Below are positions 16,274 through 40,100 of a stretch of 64,000 nt of DNA, in pieces. The notes beneath the pieces are model-generated. The model worked only from the letters and a program-made list of their open reading frames with translations, made no database searches and was not told the DNA's origin. Each line of letters begins with the position of its first letter. Within the stretch, counting starts at the first letter, position 1. Source of the stretch: Pseudomonas sp. ADAK13 (GTDB lineage Bacteria; Pseudomonadota; Gammaproteobacteria; Pseudomonadales; Pseudomonadaceae); contig NZ_CP052860.1 in NCBI RefSeq assembly GCF_012935715.1, forward strand, positions 7,192,001 through 7,256,000. The letters are read 5' to 3'. Made by a program: the position numbers and the translations under genes.

Positions 16274-17923
16274 ATGACTGCAAAACCGCGTAGCGCCCTT
16301 CGCGAACTCTTGAGCCTGCTCAAGCCCTATCGCTACACCGTCATTCTGTCGATCCTGTTCGGGATTCTCGCAGGCCTGGGCGTCACCGCGCTGCTGGCCA
16401 CGGTCAACCAGGGCCTGCACAGCGAGTCCGGCCTTACCGCTTCGGTGGTGCTGGCGTTTGCCGGTCTGTGTGTACTCGCCCTGCTCAGCAGCATTGCCGC
16501 CGACATCGGCAGCAACTTTGTCGGGCAAAAAGTGATTGCCAAGCTGCGCAAGGACCTCGGGGCCAAGGTGTTGTCAGCGCCGATCGAGCAGATCGAACGC
16601 TACCGCAGCCACCGCCTGATTCCGGTACTGACCCACGACGTCGACACCATCAGCGATTTTGCCTTCGCCTTCGCCCCACTGGCGATCTCCATCACCGTCA
16701 TCCTGGGGTGCCTGGGCTACCTGGCAAGCCTCTCGCTGCCGATCTTCGTCATGACCCTGCTGGCCATCGGGATCGGCTCGGCCATTCAGTTCATCGCACA
16801 AAGCAAAGGCATCAAGGGTTTCTACGCCGCGCGGGACGCTGAAGACAACCTGCAAAAACACTACTCGGCCATCGCCGAAGGCGCCAAGGAGCTGCGCATC
16901 CATCGCAAGCGCCGTCACGCCATGCTGACCCACCACATCCAGGCCACCGCCGATCACATCTGCGACACCCACGTGCGCTCGATCAATATTTTCGTGATTG
17001 CCAAAAGCCTGGGCTCGATGCTGTTCTTCGTGGTCATCGGCCTGGCGCTGACCCTGCAATCGTTCTGGCCCAGCAGCAACCCGGCCATGATGAGCGGCTT
17101 TGTCCTGGTACTGCTCTATATGAAAGGCCCGCTGGAAAACCTGATCGCCAACCTGCCGATCATCAGCCGCGCGCAAATCGCCTTCCGCCGCATTGCCGAC
17201 CTGTCCGAGCGCTTCTCCTCGCCGGAGCCGCACCTGCTGCTCGACGCTGACGAGAGCCGCACACCGCCCATGAAGCACCTGGAACTGCGCGACGTGCAAT
17301 ACGCCTTCCCACCCGTCGAAGGCAGCGAACCGTTCAAGCTGGGCCCGGTCAATCTGACCATCGAGCCCGGGGAAATCCTGTTTATCGTCGGTGAAAACGG
17401 CTGCGGCAAGACCACCCTGATCAAATTGCTGCTGGGCCTGTACACCCCGCAACAGGGTGAGATCCGCCTCAACGGCGCCACGGTCGACGCTCTTGGCCTG
17501 GACGATTACCGGCAGATGTTCACCACCATTTTTGCCGACTACTACCTGTTCGACGAACTGGTGCAAAGCGATAAAGCACTGCCGGACGATGCCAACCAAT
17601 ACCTGGAACGCATGGAGATCGCCCACAAGGTCAGCATCCGTGACGGCGCGTTCACCACCACCGACCTGTCCACCGGGCAGCGCAAGCGCCTGGCCTTGAT
17701 CAATGCCTGGCTGGATGAACGGCCGGTGCTGGTCTTCGACGAATGGGCGGCCGACCAGGACCCGACCTTCCGCCGCGTGTTCTATACCGAACTGCTGCCG
17801 GACCTCAAGCGCCTGGGCAAAACCATCATCGTGATCTCCCACGACGACCGTTACTTCGACGTCGCCGACCAGTTGGTGCGCATGGAAGCCGGACGCGTCA
17901 TCACCGAAAAGGCGTTCGCCTGA
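16274..17923 (+). CDS. pvdE: PvdE, inner-membrane ABC exporter of the acylated ferribactin precursor
   Basis: 549 aa, the same size as PAO1 PvdE: one membrane domain fused to one ATPase domain, of the cyclic-peptide export family (PvdE/SyrD-like). About six helices occupy residues 15-300. The ATPase domain has Walker A (GENGCGKTTL), signature (LSTGQRKRLALI) and Walker B (PVLVFDEWAADQDP). It moves the cytoplasmic precursor to the periplasm where PvdP, PvdM, PvdN and PvdO act. A weak AGG-containing ribosome site precedes the ATG at 16274. It has its own PvdS box. The pvdF gene that precedes pvdE in PAO1 is missing. Confidence 0.95.
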   Translation: MTAKPRSALRELLSLLKPYRYTVILSILFGILAGLGVTALLATVNQGLHSESGLTASVVLAFAGLCVLALLSSIAADIGSNFVGQKVIAKLRKDLGAKVLSAPIEQIERYRSHRLIPVLTHDVDTISDFAFAFAPLAISITVILGCLGYLASLSLPIFVMTLLAIGIGSAIQFIAQSKGIKGFYAARDAEDNLQKHYSAIAEGAKELRIHRKRRHAMLTHHIQATADHICDTHVRSINIFVIAKSLGSMLFFVVIGLALTLQSFWPSSNPAMMSGFVLVLLYMKGPLENLIANLPIISRAQIAFRRIADLSERFSSPEPHLLLDADESRTPPMKHLELRDVQYAFPPVEGSEPFKLGPVNLTIEPGEILFIVGENGCGKTTLIKLLLGLYTPQQGEIRLNGATVDALGLDDYRQMFTTIFADYYLFDELVQSDKALPDDANQYLERMEIAHKVSIRDGAFTTTDLSTGQRKRLALINAWLDERPVLVFDEWAADQDPTFRRVFYTELLPDLKRLGKTIIVISHDDRYFDVADQLVRMEAGRVITEKAFA

Positions 17924-17931
17924 TCCCCCTC

Positions 17932-17955
17932 CGGCGAGCACCCTGCCGCTCGCCG
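17932..17955 (+). other. Hairpin between pvdE and the terminal NRPS
   Basis: An 8-bp GC-rich stem (17932-17939 pairing with 17948-17955) with an 8-base loop lies right after the pvdE stop and before the next PvdS box. There is no T-run, so it may attenuate or stabilise the mRNA rather than terminate it. Confidence 0.35.
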
Positions 17956-17981
17956 CCTGCCCTCAAGTCCCCGCCCACACC

Positions 17982-18005
17982 TAAATCTCGTCGGCCACGC
18001 TTCGT
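17982..18005 (+). promoter_or_regulatory. PvdS iron-starvation box of the terminal NRPS
   Basis: TAAAT at 17982-17986, a 16-base spacer, and CGT at 18003-18005. An exact match, 48 bp before the chosen ATG of the NRPS gene. Confidence 0.85.
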
Positions 18006-18052
18006 CTTTCTGACAACGCATATTTACGCAGCCGATGGCGACGAGACCGAAC

Positions 18053-32938
<14,886 letters not shown>

Positions 32939-32945
32939 AACCGTC

Positions 32946-32970
32946 GCCGCCCCTGATGGTCAGGGGCGGC
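32946..32970 (+). other. Perfect 11-bp hairpin between the NRPS and the hydrolase
   Basis: GC-rich perfect inverted repeat (32946-32956 with 32960-32970, three-base loop) directly after the NRPS stop. No T-run follows, so it may be an mRNA stabiliser or partial terminator that lets some transcripts continue into the hydrolase. Confidence 0.55.
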
Positions 32971-32999
32971 GCTTCACCCTATTTCGCAAGGAACATGCA

Positions 33000-33953
33000 A
33001 TGCCCCTGGACCCTGATCTCGAAGGCTTTCTGGAACTGGCACAGATGGGTCGCCTGACCGGCAAAAGCCAACCCATGCACGCGCTGAGTGTTGAACAGGC
33101 ACGACGGGAGTTCGAGCAGACCTCGGCGATTCTCGACCCCAGCCCGCCGGGTTCGGTGGCGGTCACTGCGCTGACGGTCACCGCCCGCGATGGCCGTGCA
33201 TTGCCCGCCCGCCTCTACCGGGCGCCGGGCACGGCGCAACTGCCGGTGATTGTGTATTTCCACGGCGGCGGCTATGTCGTGGGCAGCCTCGACTCCCACG
33301 ATTCCATCTGCCGCAGGCTCGCGGCCAGCGGTCAGTACGCGGTGTTCGCCCCCACTTACCGCCTGGCGCCAGAGGCGCGCTTCCCAATAGCCGTGAACGA
33401 CACGCTCGACGCTGCCAACTGGCTGGCCGAACAAGCCGGCAACCTGCAACTGGACAACCGCCGGATGGCCCTGGCGGGTGACAGTGTGGGCGCGACGCTG
33501 GCGACGGTATTGGCGATCACCGCAGTGAAGGCACCGCAACAACTGGCGTTCAAACCCTGGGCCCAGTTGCTGTTTTACCCGGTCACCGATACCTCGCGGC
33601 AACGGGATTCCCACAGGCAATATGCCGAGGACTACCTGCTGGAAACCGCCACGCTGAAATGGTTCTACCAACACTATTGCCCGGACGCCCAACAGCGCCT
33701 CGACTGGCGGGTCTCGCCGCTGCTGGCCGAAGGGCTGACAGCACTGGCACCGGCCTATATCAGCCTGGCCCAGTACGACCCGCTGTATGACGAAGGGCAG
33801 GCCTATGCCCGGTTGCTGGCAGCGAGCGGCACCGCCGTCAGCCTGCATGTGCAGCCGGGGCTGACCCATGACTTCTTGCGCATGAACGGGATCACAACCG
33901 CCGTTGCCGGTATTTATGAGGAGGTTTTGAGCTGGTTGGGGGAACAGCGCTGA
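33000..33953 (+). CDS. Alpha/beta hydrolase, hormone-sensitive-lipase type, of the pyoverdine locus
   Basis: 317 aa. HGGG oxyanion motif at residues 88-91, nucleophile Ser162 in GDSVG (usually GDSAG), an acidic residue in AQYDPLYDEG and a His in LTHDFLRM complete the catalytic set of HSL-type (GDXG) esterases. There is no signal peptide, so it is cytoplasmic. AAGGA before the ATG fits a ribosome site. It follows the TE-containing NRPS by 61 bp with no PvdS box of its own, so co-transcription is likely. Substrate unknown. Editing release of stalled peptides or ester cleavage on a siderophore precursor are possibilities, not shown. Confidence 0.85.
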   Translation: MPLDPDLEGFLELAQMGRLTGKSQPMHALSVEQARREFEQTSAILDPSPPGSVAVTALTVTARDGRALPARLYRAPGTAQLPVIVYFHGGGYVVGSLDSHDSICRRLAASGQYAVFAPTYRLAPEARFPIAVNDTLDAANWLAEQAGNLQLDNRRMALAGDSVGATLATVLAITAVKAPQQLAFKPWAQLLFYPVTDTSRQRDSHRQYAEDYLLETATLKWFYQHYCPDAQQRLDWRVSPLLAEGLTALAPAYISLAQYDPLYDEGQAYARLLAASGTAVSLHVQPGLTHDFLRMNGITTAVAGIYEEVLSWLGEQR

Positions 33954-33983
33954 GTACCGCCTGAGCGTTCCCACTATTTAAAA

Positions 33984-34006
33984 CCGGGGCTGATTGCCAG
34001 CCCCGG
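33984..34006 (-). terminator. Terminator of the minus-strand NRPS operon
   Basis: A 9-bp GC-rich stem (33984-33992 with 33998-34006) with a 5-base loop between the convergent hydrolase and Asp-NRPS genes. On the minus strand it is followed by GGTTTTAAAT, a short T-run, so it ends the minus-strand transcript; it may act weakly the other way. Confidence 0.7.
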
Positions 34007-34015
34007 ACACTGCAA

Positions 34016-37000
34016 CTATCCCTGCTGTAACTGGCGAGCCTTTTCCATCAGCGCGGCCTTCTCTTCAGGACTCATTGCATCCAGGCGCAAACGCGCCTGG
34101 GCAATCTTCTCCAACTGCCCCGCGACACTTTCACGCTCACGCAGCACCCGCGCCAGTTCCGCCACGCTTGGGTGATCAAACACCACACCGGGATGAATCT
34201 CGCATTGCAGCAGCTTGCGAATACCCGCCACCAGTTTGATCACCAGCAAGGAATGCCCACCTGCAGCAAAAAAGTCCTCATCGATGCTCAGCCGTTCCAG
34301 CCCGACCAACTGGGCCATGCGCGTAGACAACAACGCTTCAAGCGCATCACGTGGCGCTACGTAAACCGCCCTGGAAACCACCGGCTGAGTGTTCTGCAAG
34401 GCCTTGCGGTCAACCTTGCCGTTCGGCAGGCGCGGCATGCGTTCGAGGCTCAGTATCAGGCGCGGCACCATGGCCGCCGGCAGGCGTTGAACCAGTTGGG
34501 TTTTCAGGTGAGTCAGTACACTCTCATCCATCGCTGCTCGCAGTACCACGAACGCCTGCGGCTCCTCTTGTACCAGCACCACCACCGCTTCGCTGACCTC
34601 AGGCAAACGCAGCAACTGTGCCTCGATCTCCGCCAGTTCAATGCGAAACCCCCGTACCTTGACCTGGTGATCACGGCGGCCAGACAGCTGCACGCCCCCG
34701 CCGACCCGATAACGGGCCAGGTCGCCGGTGCGGTACAGGCGCTCGCCGCCCACCAGCGGGCTGTGGATAAATGCGTCGGCGTCAGCCTCGGCATTCAGGT
34801 AGCCCCGGCACAGTTGGCGGCCACCGATGAACAACTCGCCCAGTTCGCCCGTCGCCAGCAGTTGCGCATCAGCACCGAGTACAAATACCTGGTTGCCGGG
34901 AAGCACCTGTGTCAGCGGGACGCCATGGGTCACGTCGTCACCGGGCAGCAACGCATGCACCATCACCCCCACCGTCGCTTCGGTAGGACCGTAATGATTG
35001 AACACTCGGCAGTCGGGGCGCAGTTGATGAATCCGCTGCACCAGGCCTGCGCCGATTGCTTCACCGCCCAGCACCAGCGTGCCAGGCAACACAGCGCTCT
35101 GGGCCTCAAGCAAGGCAGCCAGATGGGAAGGCACGATTTTCAGGCAATCGATGCGGTGGTCTCGCAGGAACCCGGCAAAGCCCTGCGGGTCTTGCAGGGT
35201 CGCGTCGTCAGCGATATGCAGGGTCGCACCGTTGTACAGCGCGCCGAACAAGGCGGTGTTGCCCAGGTCGGCCGCTACCGTGGAGCTGAAAGCAAAGTGA
35301 CGGCAGGCAGACAGGCCCAATTGCTGGCTGCTGCCCGCGGTGTAGTTGAGTAACGCGCCATGTTCGATCACCACGCCCTTGGGCTGCCCGGTGGAGCCGG
35401 AAGTGAACAGCACATAGGCCACGTCCCGCGCCTGCACGGATGCGGCGATTGTCACCGGTGCATCAAGGCTCAGCCCCGCGAGGTTGAGGACCTTGAGCGA
35501 GGCCATCGGGTCGCCCGGGCTCGGCGCTTGTGCCGCCAGTATCAAGCTCGCGGCGGCATGCCGGGCGATTTCGGCCTGGCGCGCCGCTGGCCATTGCGGG
35601 TCCAGCGGCAGGTAGGCCGCACCCGCACGCCAGGTGGCAAGCATCGCGACGACCAGTTCTACTGAGCGCGGCAACGCCAGACCGACGATCGACCCTGCCC
35701 CTGCGCCCTGACGCAGCAACTCGGCACTCAACTGCGCGGTGCGGGCTTCAAGCTCGGCGTAGCTGAGGGTCTGGCCCGCATGGGCCAGGGCCATCGCCTG
35801 CGGCGTCTGATGCGCCCAACCGGCGATACGCTGCGGCAACAGCAACGATGCATCCATCGCTTGCGGTGGCGGATTGAGCGCCAGCAGCCAGCTTTTTTCG
35901 GCGGCATCCAACAGATTCAAGCGTGCAACGGTTTCTTGCGGATTGTCGGCAATGCTATGGAGCAGTTGACGGTATTGGGCCAACAGGATCTCGACGGCTT
36001 GCGGGGTGTAGCACGCAGGGTTGAAGTCGAGTGACACGCCCTGAGACTCACCATTCGCGGCGACTTCCAGCTGCAGTGCCAACTCGAACTCCGGCACGCC
36101 CGCCGGCAGGTCACTGCCGGCCCAGACCAGCCCTGCTACTTCACGCGGCGCCGAAACCCGTCGGCGGCCAAAGCTGATTGCTGGCCTGGCCTGCTGCGGG
36201 AACGACAAGGGCGTCCAGTATTCCTGCCAGGTACGGTGCTGATCCAACTGCGCCGCCACGCTCGCAACCAGGTCACGCAAGGTACTCGCCGGATCGATAC
36301 GAATCGCCAGGGGCAAGGTTTTCTCGAACAGGCCCAGACTGTGGCTGAAGAAATCATAATCCTGGCGCGCGTCATGCCGCCAGCCGGCCAGGAACGTCTC
36401 ACGACCACTGATGCGCGCCAGCAGTATCCACCAGGCGGCTTGCATCAATACGTCCAGCGGCTGTCCCGACGTGGCCAGACGAGCCAGCAGGGCTTGATCC
36501 AGCGGCACGCTCAAACGCTCGGCCGGTGCGGTGCCGCCGGGTGTCAGGCGGTACGGCAGGTCGGGGCCGCTGACCAGCGGCTCGGGGCCTTGCAAATACT
36601 GCTGCCAGTAAGCCTTGGCCGTGTCTGCGTCTTCATCGAAGATCACCTCGCCGCGCCATTCCAGGTACTGGGAAAACTGCCCGGGCTCGTCCTCTTCAAA
36701 CCCTTGCTGCCCATAGGCTGCCAGCAACTCCTGCTGGATCAGGGCCAGGGTCGCGGCATCGGCCGCGTAACGCGCCACGCCGACCAGCAGTTGCCAATGA
36801 TCCGTTTCCAGGCGTTGCAACAACGCGCCGAACGGCGGCAGTGGTTGCTGCAACCATTGCTGCTGACGGGCGCTCACCTGCTGCGGCGAGCCCACTTCGG
36901 GCCACAGGGTCAAGCTTACCGCCTCAGCCGCCACGACCCGCTGACGCAGTCCGTGATAACCGCTGACAGGGGCAAACTGCGCCACCAATGCTTCGTGCCG

Positions 37001-37183
37001 CAGTGCCAGGCTGTCCAGGGCGTGCTGCAGACGCAACGGGTCCAATTGGCCGCGGATATCCAGTTTGAGGCAGTGGGCCAAATCGCCCCAGCTCGCCCCC
37101 TGTTCCCGAGCGTCCAGGTGTTGTTGCTGCTCGATCAGCAGCGCCAATCCTGGGTCCACGATTCCCTGTTGTGCAGTACTCAT
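34016..37183 (-). CDS. Single-module NRPS (C*-A-T) activating Asp
   Basis: 1055 aa. A C-like domain (about 37130-35910) is followed by A (35840-34410) and T (34350-34130, FFAAGGHSLLVIKL), with a short charged helical tail. The A code reads DLTKVGHVG, the Asp code. In the C-like domain the catalytic HHxxxDG motif is replaced by ARYAADA (36750-36779): both His are gone, so it should not form peptide bonds. Such His-less condensation-superfamily domains occur as interface domains in siderophore systems with a fused Asp beta-hydroxylase, where they recruit the hydroxylase. Its ATG overlaps the stop of the upstream NRPS gene (ATGA), so the two are co-translated. It has no TE; the chain should pass to the plus-strand terminal NRPS. 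Confidence 0.9.
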   Translation of the reverse strand: MSTAQQGIVDPGLALLIEQQQHLDAREQGASWGDLAHCLKLDIRGQLDPLRLQHALDSLALRHEALVAQFAPVSGYHGLRQRVVAAEAVSLTLWPEVGSPQQVSARQQQWLQQPLPPFGALLQRLETDHWQLLVGVARYAADAATLALIQQELLAAYGQQGFEEDEPGQFSQYLEWRGEVIFDEDADTAKAYWQQYLQGPEPLVSGPDLPYRLTPGGTAPAERLSVPLDQALLARLATSGQPLDVLMQAAWWILLARISGRETFLAGWRHDARQDYDFFSHSLGLFEKTLPLAIRIDPASTLRDLVASVAAQLDQHRTWQEYWTPLSFPQQARPAISFGRRRVSAPREVAGLVWAGSDLPAGVPEFELALQLEVAANGESQGVSLDFNPACYTPQAVEILLAQYRQLLHSIADNPQETVARLNLLDAAEKSWLLALNPPPQAMDASLLLPQRIAGWAHQTPQAMALAHAGQTLSYAELEARTAQLSAELLRQGAGAGSIVGLALPRSVELVVAMLATWRAGAAYLPLDPQWPAARQAEIARHAAASLILAAQAPSPGDPMASLKVLNLAGLSLDAPVTIAASVQARDVAYVLFTSGSTGQPKGVVIEHGALLNYTAGSSQQLGLSACRHFAFSSTVAADLGNTALFGALYNGATLHIADDATLQDPQGFAGFLRDHRIDCLKIVPSHLAALLEAQSAVLPGTLVLGGEAIGAGLVQRIHQLRPDCRVFNHYGPTEATVGVMVHALLPGDDVTHGVPLTQVLPGNQVFVLGADAQLLATGELGELFIGGRQLCRGYLNAEADADAFIHSPLVGGERLYRTGDLARYRVGGGVQLSGRRDHQVKVRGFRIELAEIEAQLLRLPEVSEAVVVLVQEEPQAFVVLRAAMDESVLTHLKTQLVQRLPAAMVPRLILSLERMPRLPNGKVDRKALQNTQPVVSRAVYVAPRDALEALLSTRMAQLVGLERLSIDEDFFAAGGHSLLVIKLVAGIRKLLQCEIHPGVVFDHPSVAELARVLRERESVAGQLEKIAQARLRLDAMSPEEKAALMEKARQLQQG

Positions 37184-40100
37184 GCTCCGGCCTCTTCCTT
37201 TTCGGTCTCGCCGTGCGCCACTTGCAACGCACTGCGTTCAATCATTTCACCCATGGCCACGACAATCTTGCGCGGCCCTTCGAACGGGTCGCGGGCGTGG
37301 GCAGCCAACATGTTGTCCAGCAGGATCACGTCGCCCTTTTGCCAGTCGAACCGCACCGCGCAGGCTTCGTACAGATCGCCCACCAACGCCATGACCTCGT
37401 CTTCGATCGGCGAACCATCGCCGTAGTACACATGACGAGGCATGCGGTGCTCGCCGAACAGCGCCAGCAAGTCCTCGCGCACATCCGGGTCCAGGCAGTA
37501 GATGTGATGCAGTTGAACCTGGTTGAAGAAGGTTTTTTCACCCGTCACCGGGTGCCGGATAATCGCCGGGCACGGTGTGCGGATTTGCAGCTCATCGTTG
37601 TCCAGCCAGGTCCACTCGATGCCCGCAGCTCGGCAACGCGCCTCGACGTCGGCACGCACATCGGTCTTGAAGAAGTGCTGCCAGGACACGTCCAGCTTGT
37701 CGGCAAAGGTGCGTACGTACAGCAAGCCCCTGTCTTCGAAACGCTCGCGTATTGCCACCGGCAGCTTGAGGTACATCTGCCGGCAATCCACCACTGGTGT
37801 GGCGCCGCCCACCGGCGATGGCTGCTCGCAGAAGAACAGTTGCTTGCGCGGCCAGCGGTCCTGGTGGGAGCTTTCGTTATGGAACAGGATCATTTTCTTT
37901 TCAGGGTACGGCGTGGAACGGTAGGTGTTCTTGCCGCCCTCCTTTTTCGGCAAGTCGCCGTATTGGCCATACAGGCCAGGCTGTACGGCCTCGGCAAATG
38001 CTTCAAAGTCATGAATGTCGCGCAGCGCAAACCCGCGGAACAGGATCCCCGCGTGGCGAGCCAGCTTGGCCTCCACCAGCGCGCGGTTTTCCTTGATCCA
38101 CGCCACCAGGTCCAGGCCTGGATCGGTGGGTTCCATCAGTAATGGGAAGTCCTGCTCCGGGACCAGCAGCGATTCACGCATCAGCGCGCCGGCTGGCTTG
38201 TCGGTGCGGCTTTGGGACTTTTTCAGGAACTTGCCCAGCTTGTCGGCCTTGATGGCAGGCGGTACGGGCGCGGCGTTTTGCTCAAGGGTGTTGGTAGGCA
38301 TGGTGATATCCCCTAATTGAATGTTCGGATCACACACAATCTGTTCAAGAATTCCTGTCCAGGCGTTGACGAATGACTCAATGCGTTGTGGTTCAAACAG
38401 GTCGCTGGCGTACTGCCAGGTACCGTGCAGGCGGCCGGCATCCTCATCGATGAACAGGGCCATATCGAACTTGGAGTAACCGCCACGGGTTGGCAGCACC
38501 TCAACCTCGACCCCCTCCATCTGGCCGCCCTGCACCGGCAGGTTGTTCATCACGAACAGCACCTGGACCAGTGGGTTGAAACCGCGCTGGCGCACAAGTG
38601 ACGAGGCCTCGACGATCATGTCGAAGGGCAAGTCCTGATGATCGAAGGCGTCCAGTGCAGTGCCCTGGGTACCGGCAAGGAAAGCGCTGAACGGCTGCTG
38701 CGCCGTGAAGGTCGAGCGCAGCGGCAGGATATTCACGAAAAAGCCGATCAAGCCTTCCAGCTCCGGCTGCTGACGCCCGGCCACGTCGGCGCCCACCAGC
38801 ACATCGTCGCAGCCAGTGAGCCGATGGAGCATGACCTGGAACGCCGCCAGCATCGTGCTGTAGAGCGTGACGCCGGCGTTGGCCGACAGCGCCTTCAAGC
38901 CGTCATGCAAGGTGGCGGGCAGCGTGAAGCCAAGGTCCCGGCCTTCGTAGGTGGGTGCCTGGGATCGAGGCTTATCGGTGGGCAGTCGCAATACACCGCT
39001 GTGCCCGGCCAACGCCTGTTCCCAATAACGCGCCTGCGCTGCCAGCACGCCGGCCTGTTGCAACTGCTGCTGCCACAGCGCGTAGTCGGAGTACTGGATC
39101 GGCAAGGGTGGCAGCGGTTCAAGGACACCGGCCTTGGCGCGTCCATAAATCCCCACCAGTTCATTGACCAGCACTGCCATCGACCAGCCATCGGAGATGA
39201 TGTGGTGCATCGAATACAGCAACACGTGTTCAGTGGGGCCCAGCTTGAGCACCTGCCCGCGCAACAACGGCGCCTGCAACAGGCTGATGGGCTGGCGGGT
39301 GTTGGCTACCACGGCGAGGGTAACTCGGCGCTGCTGCTCCGCCGGGTCCAGGGCCGACAGGTCGAGCAGCGGCAGATCGACATCCACGTGCCCGGCGATG
39401 ATTGCCAGCGGATCGCCCTCCTCGTCAGTGATGTAGGCGGTGCGCAGGGTTTCGTGGCGGGCAATCACCTGCGCCAGGCTGCTGATCAGCAGCGGCAATG
39501 ACAACTCGCCGCGCAGGCGCACGGCCAGCGGCATGCCATAGGCGCCGCTGGCATCCGAAAGCTGCTCCACAACCCACAGCCGGCGTTGTACCAGGGACAG
39601 GCTCGCGCTGGTTTTTTTACCGTGGGCCACCAGCGGAATCTGCACCACCGGCTCGTCCCGCCCGGTTCGGGCTGCCACCGCCGCCACAAAGTCTGCCAGG
39701 CGCGGCGCGCCAAACAGGTCGCGCAGGGTAAGGTTGCAGGACAGCAACGTCTTCAGGCGCGCGACCACCTGAGTCGCCAGCAGCGAGTGGCCGCCCAGTT
39801 CAAAAAAGTGATCGTCCAGCCCGACCTGTTCCAGCTCCAGCACGCTTTGCCAGATCCCGGCGACCTGGATTTCCAGCGCCGTTCGCGGCGCCACATAGTA
39901 ATTTTGCTGTTGGCTGGCATCCGGTTTGGGCAGGGCCTTGCGGTCCAGCTTGCCATTCGGGCTCAGGGGCAGCACATCGAGGAACATCAGGAAACCCGGC
40001 ACCATGTAGTCCGGCAGCACCGCCGCCAAGGCAGCCTTGATCGATTGGCGCAACTGCGCTTGCGGCACGGCACTGGCGTGGGGCACCACGTAACCCACCA

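Noticed and set aside
18035..18052. Earlier ATG of the terminal NRPS at 18035
   Set aside because: No ribosome site before it and the added residues are not NRPS-like; 18053 preferred, though not certain.
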